Part shown: positions 5,629 through 6,166 of the stretch, piece after piece
How the letters are laid out: each line of letters opens with the position of its first letter
Position numbering within the stretch: the first letter of the stretch is position 1
Source of the DNA: Syntrophomonadaceae bacterium
GTDB lineage: Bacteria; Bacillota; Syntrophomonadia; Syntrophomonadales; Syntrophomonadaceae
Length of the DNA stretch: 6,166 bases
Direction: 5' to 3'
Assembly (NCBI GenBank): GCA_012798055.1
Contig: JAAZOA010000165.1
Span: forward strand, 1 to 6,166
The notes under the pieces: generated by a model
The model's database searches: none
Told to the model about the DNA's origin: nothing
The model's input: only the letters and a program-made list of their open reading frames with translations
Program-made: the position numbers and the translations under genes

Positions 5629-6166
5629 TTGCATCCAATTTTACTAAATCTGGGACGAGTAAAAGTCTATTCATGGGGTTTTATGTTAGCTATGGCTGTA
5701 TTGATCTCGGTCTTTGGTCTGAGTAAAATGTTCAAGGCCGAGGGCTATGATCCGGATCATGTGCTGGATATGGTGATCATCCTGGTATTGGTTGGTTTGT
5801 TGGGGTCGCGCCTGGCTTATGTGGTCATGTATGAGTGGCCGGAAATCATTCTCGATCCAAGCCTGTTTTTCTCGTTAACCGAAGGGGGATTCAGTGGTTT
5901 GGTTTGGTATGGCGGATTTACCACCGGATTCCTGGCATTAATGATTTTTGTCCGTTGGCGGGGATATCCGTTTTGGAAGATGGCCGATATCCTGGCCCCA
6001 TTCCTGGCTTTGTCATATGCCCTGGTCAGGATTGGATGCTACCTCAATGGTTGTTGTTACGGCAGGATCACGGATTCGGCCTGCGCCGTGGTATTTCCCT
6101 ATGTGGACAGCTTCAGCCGCTATCCGACCCAACTATTTAGTTCGGCGACCAATCTTCTCATTTTCG
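5629..6166 (+). CDS. lgt: Prolipoprotein diacylglyceryl transferase (Lgt) family protein, variant type, 5' part
   Basis: The frame is open from TTG 5629 to the window end (179 codons; the 3' part is missing). Lgt is an inner-membrane enzyme that moves diacylglycerol from phosphatidylglycerol to the lipobox Cys of prelipoproteins. Supporting marks are the start LHPILLNLGRVKVYSWGFMLA, like the usual MHPILF...YSYGLMLA. GSRLAYVV (59-66), SGLVWYGGF (89-97), RIGCYLNGCCYG (134-145) and RYPTQLF (164-170) follow. Hydrophobic segments lie near 14-31, 46-67, 93-108 and 118-135. TTG 5629 is the first usable start after an in-frame stop at 5581 and has GAGGAAGGA at 5611-5619. Trp16, Tyr95, Cys137 and Cys142 replace residues that are Tyr, His, Asn and Glu in the E. 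coli enzyme. This puts it in a Cys-rich subgroup whose activity is less certain. The family call is firm; the function is inferred. Confidence 0.88.
   Translation, partial: MHPILLNLGRVKVYSWGFMLAMAVLISVFGLSKMFKAEGYDPDHVLDMVIILVLVGLLGSRLAYVVMYEWPEIILDPSLFFSLTEGGFSGLVWYGGFTTGFLALMIFVRWRGYPFWKMADILAPFLALSYALVRIGCYLNGCCYGRITDSACAVVFPYVDSFSRYPTQLFSSATNLLIF

Noticed and set aside
5835..6140. Plus-strand frame of 101 codons near the window end
   Set aside because: It is out of frame with the continuous Lgt-family reading frame from 5629, which carries transmembrane segments and family motifs.
1..6166. CRISPR arrays, tRNA or rRNA genes, insertion sequences, phage attachment sites
   Set aside because: I saw no spaced direct repeats, no tRNA-like cloverleaf or rRNA sequence, and no transposase or terminal inverted repeats on either strand.

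Overview
The window is a stretch of chromosome from a low-GC-lineage Gram-positive bacterium (Bacillota, most likely class Clostridia; a Syntrophomonas- or Peptococcaceae-like anaerobe is my best guess, by inference only). The reasons are an EndoAI/EndoA-type antitoxin-toxin pair that reads very like the Bacillus proteins, strong purine-rich Shine-Dalgarno sites, three TTG starts, a type-4 iron-sulfur uracil-DNA glycosylase, and the Firmicutes gene order tsaE-tsaB-rimI-tsaD. Base composition looks close to 50% G+C by eye. All recognisable genes lie on the + strand.

Layout. (1) Positions 1-484: the 3' end of a CopG/EndoAI-type antitoxin gene, overlapping by 4 nt a complete MazF/EndoA mRNA interferase gene. 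(2) 485-685: a gap holding a likely intrinsic terminator (531-560), an extended -10 promoter candidate (572-580) and a roughly 100-nt leader. (3) 686-5472: a tightly packed seven-gene run, probably one operon. It starts with a HutI-like metal-dependent amidohydrolase and a 63-aa acidic protein of unknown function, followed by type-4 uracil-DNA glycosylase, then tsaE, tsaB, rimI and tsaD. (4) 5473-5628: a non-coding gap with a cluster of DnaA-box sequences. (5) 5629-6166: the 5' part of an lgt-family gene with a TTG start, cut off by the window end.

How the genes work together. TsaE, TsaB and TsaD are three of the four bacterial proteins that make N6-threonylcarbamoyladenosine (t6A) at position 37 of ANN-decoding tRNAs. 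The fourth, TsaC/TsaC2, is not here. RimI is the ribosomal-protein/N-terminal acetyltransferase that commonly travels with them. The glycosylase adds a DNA-repair function to the same transcript. MazEF is a separate RNA-targeting toxin-antitoxin unit upstream.

The genes are mostly housekeeping, and I see no clear new multi-gene system. The items most worth a second look are the DnaA-box cluster directly after tsaD, a QPGLF sequence at the N terminus of the glycosylase that looks like a sliding-clamp-binding peptide, and the Lgt homologue, which has different residues where the E. coli enzyme has several key ones.
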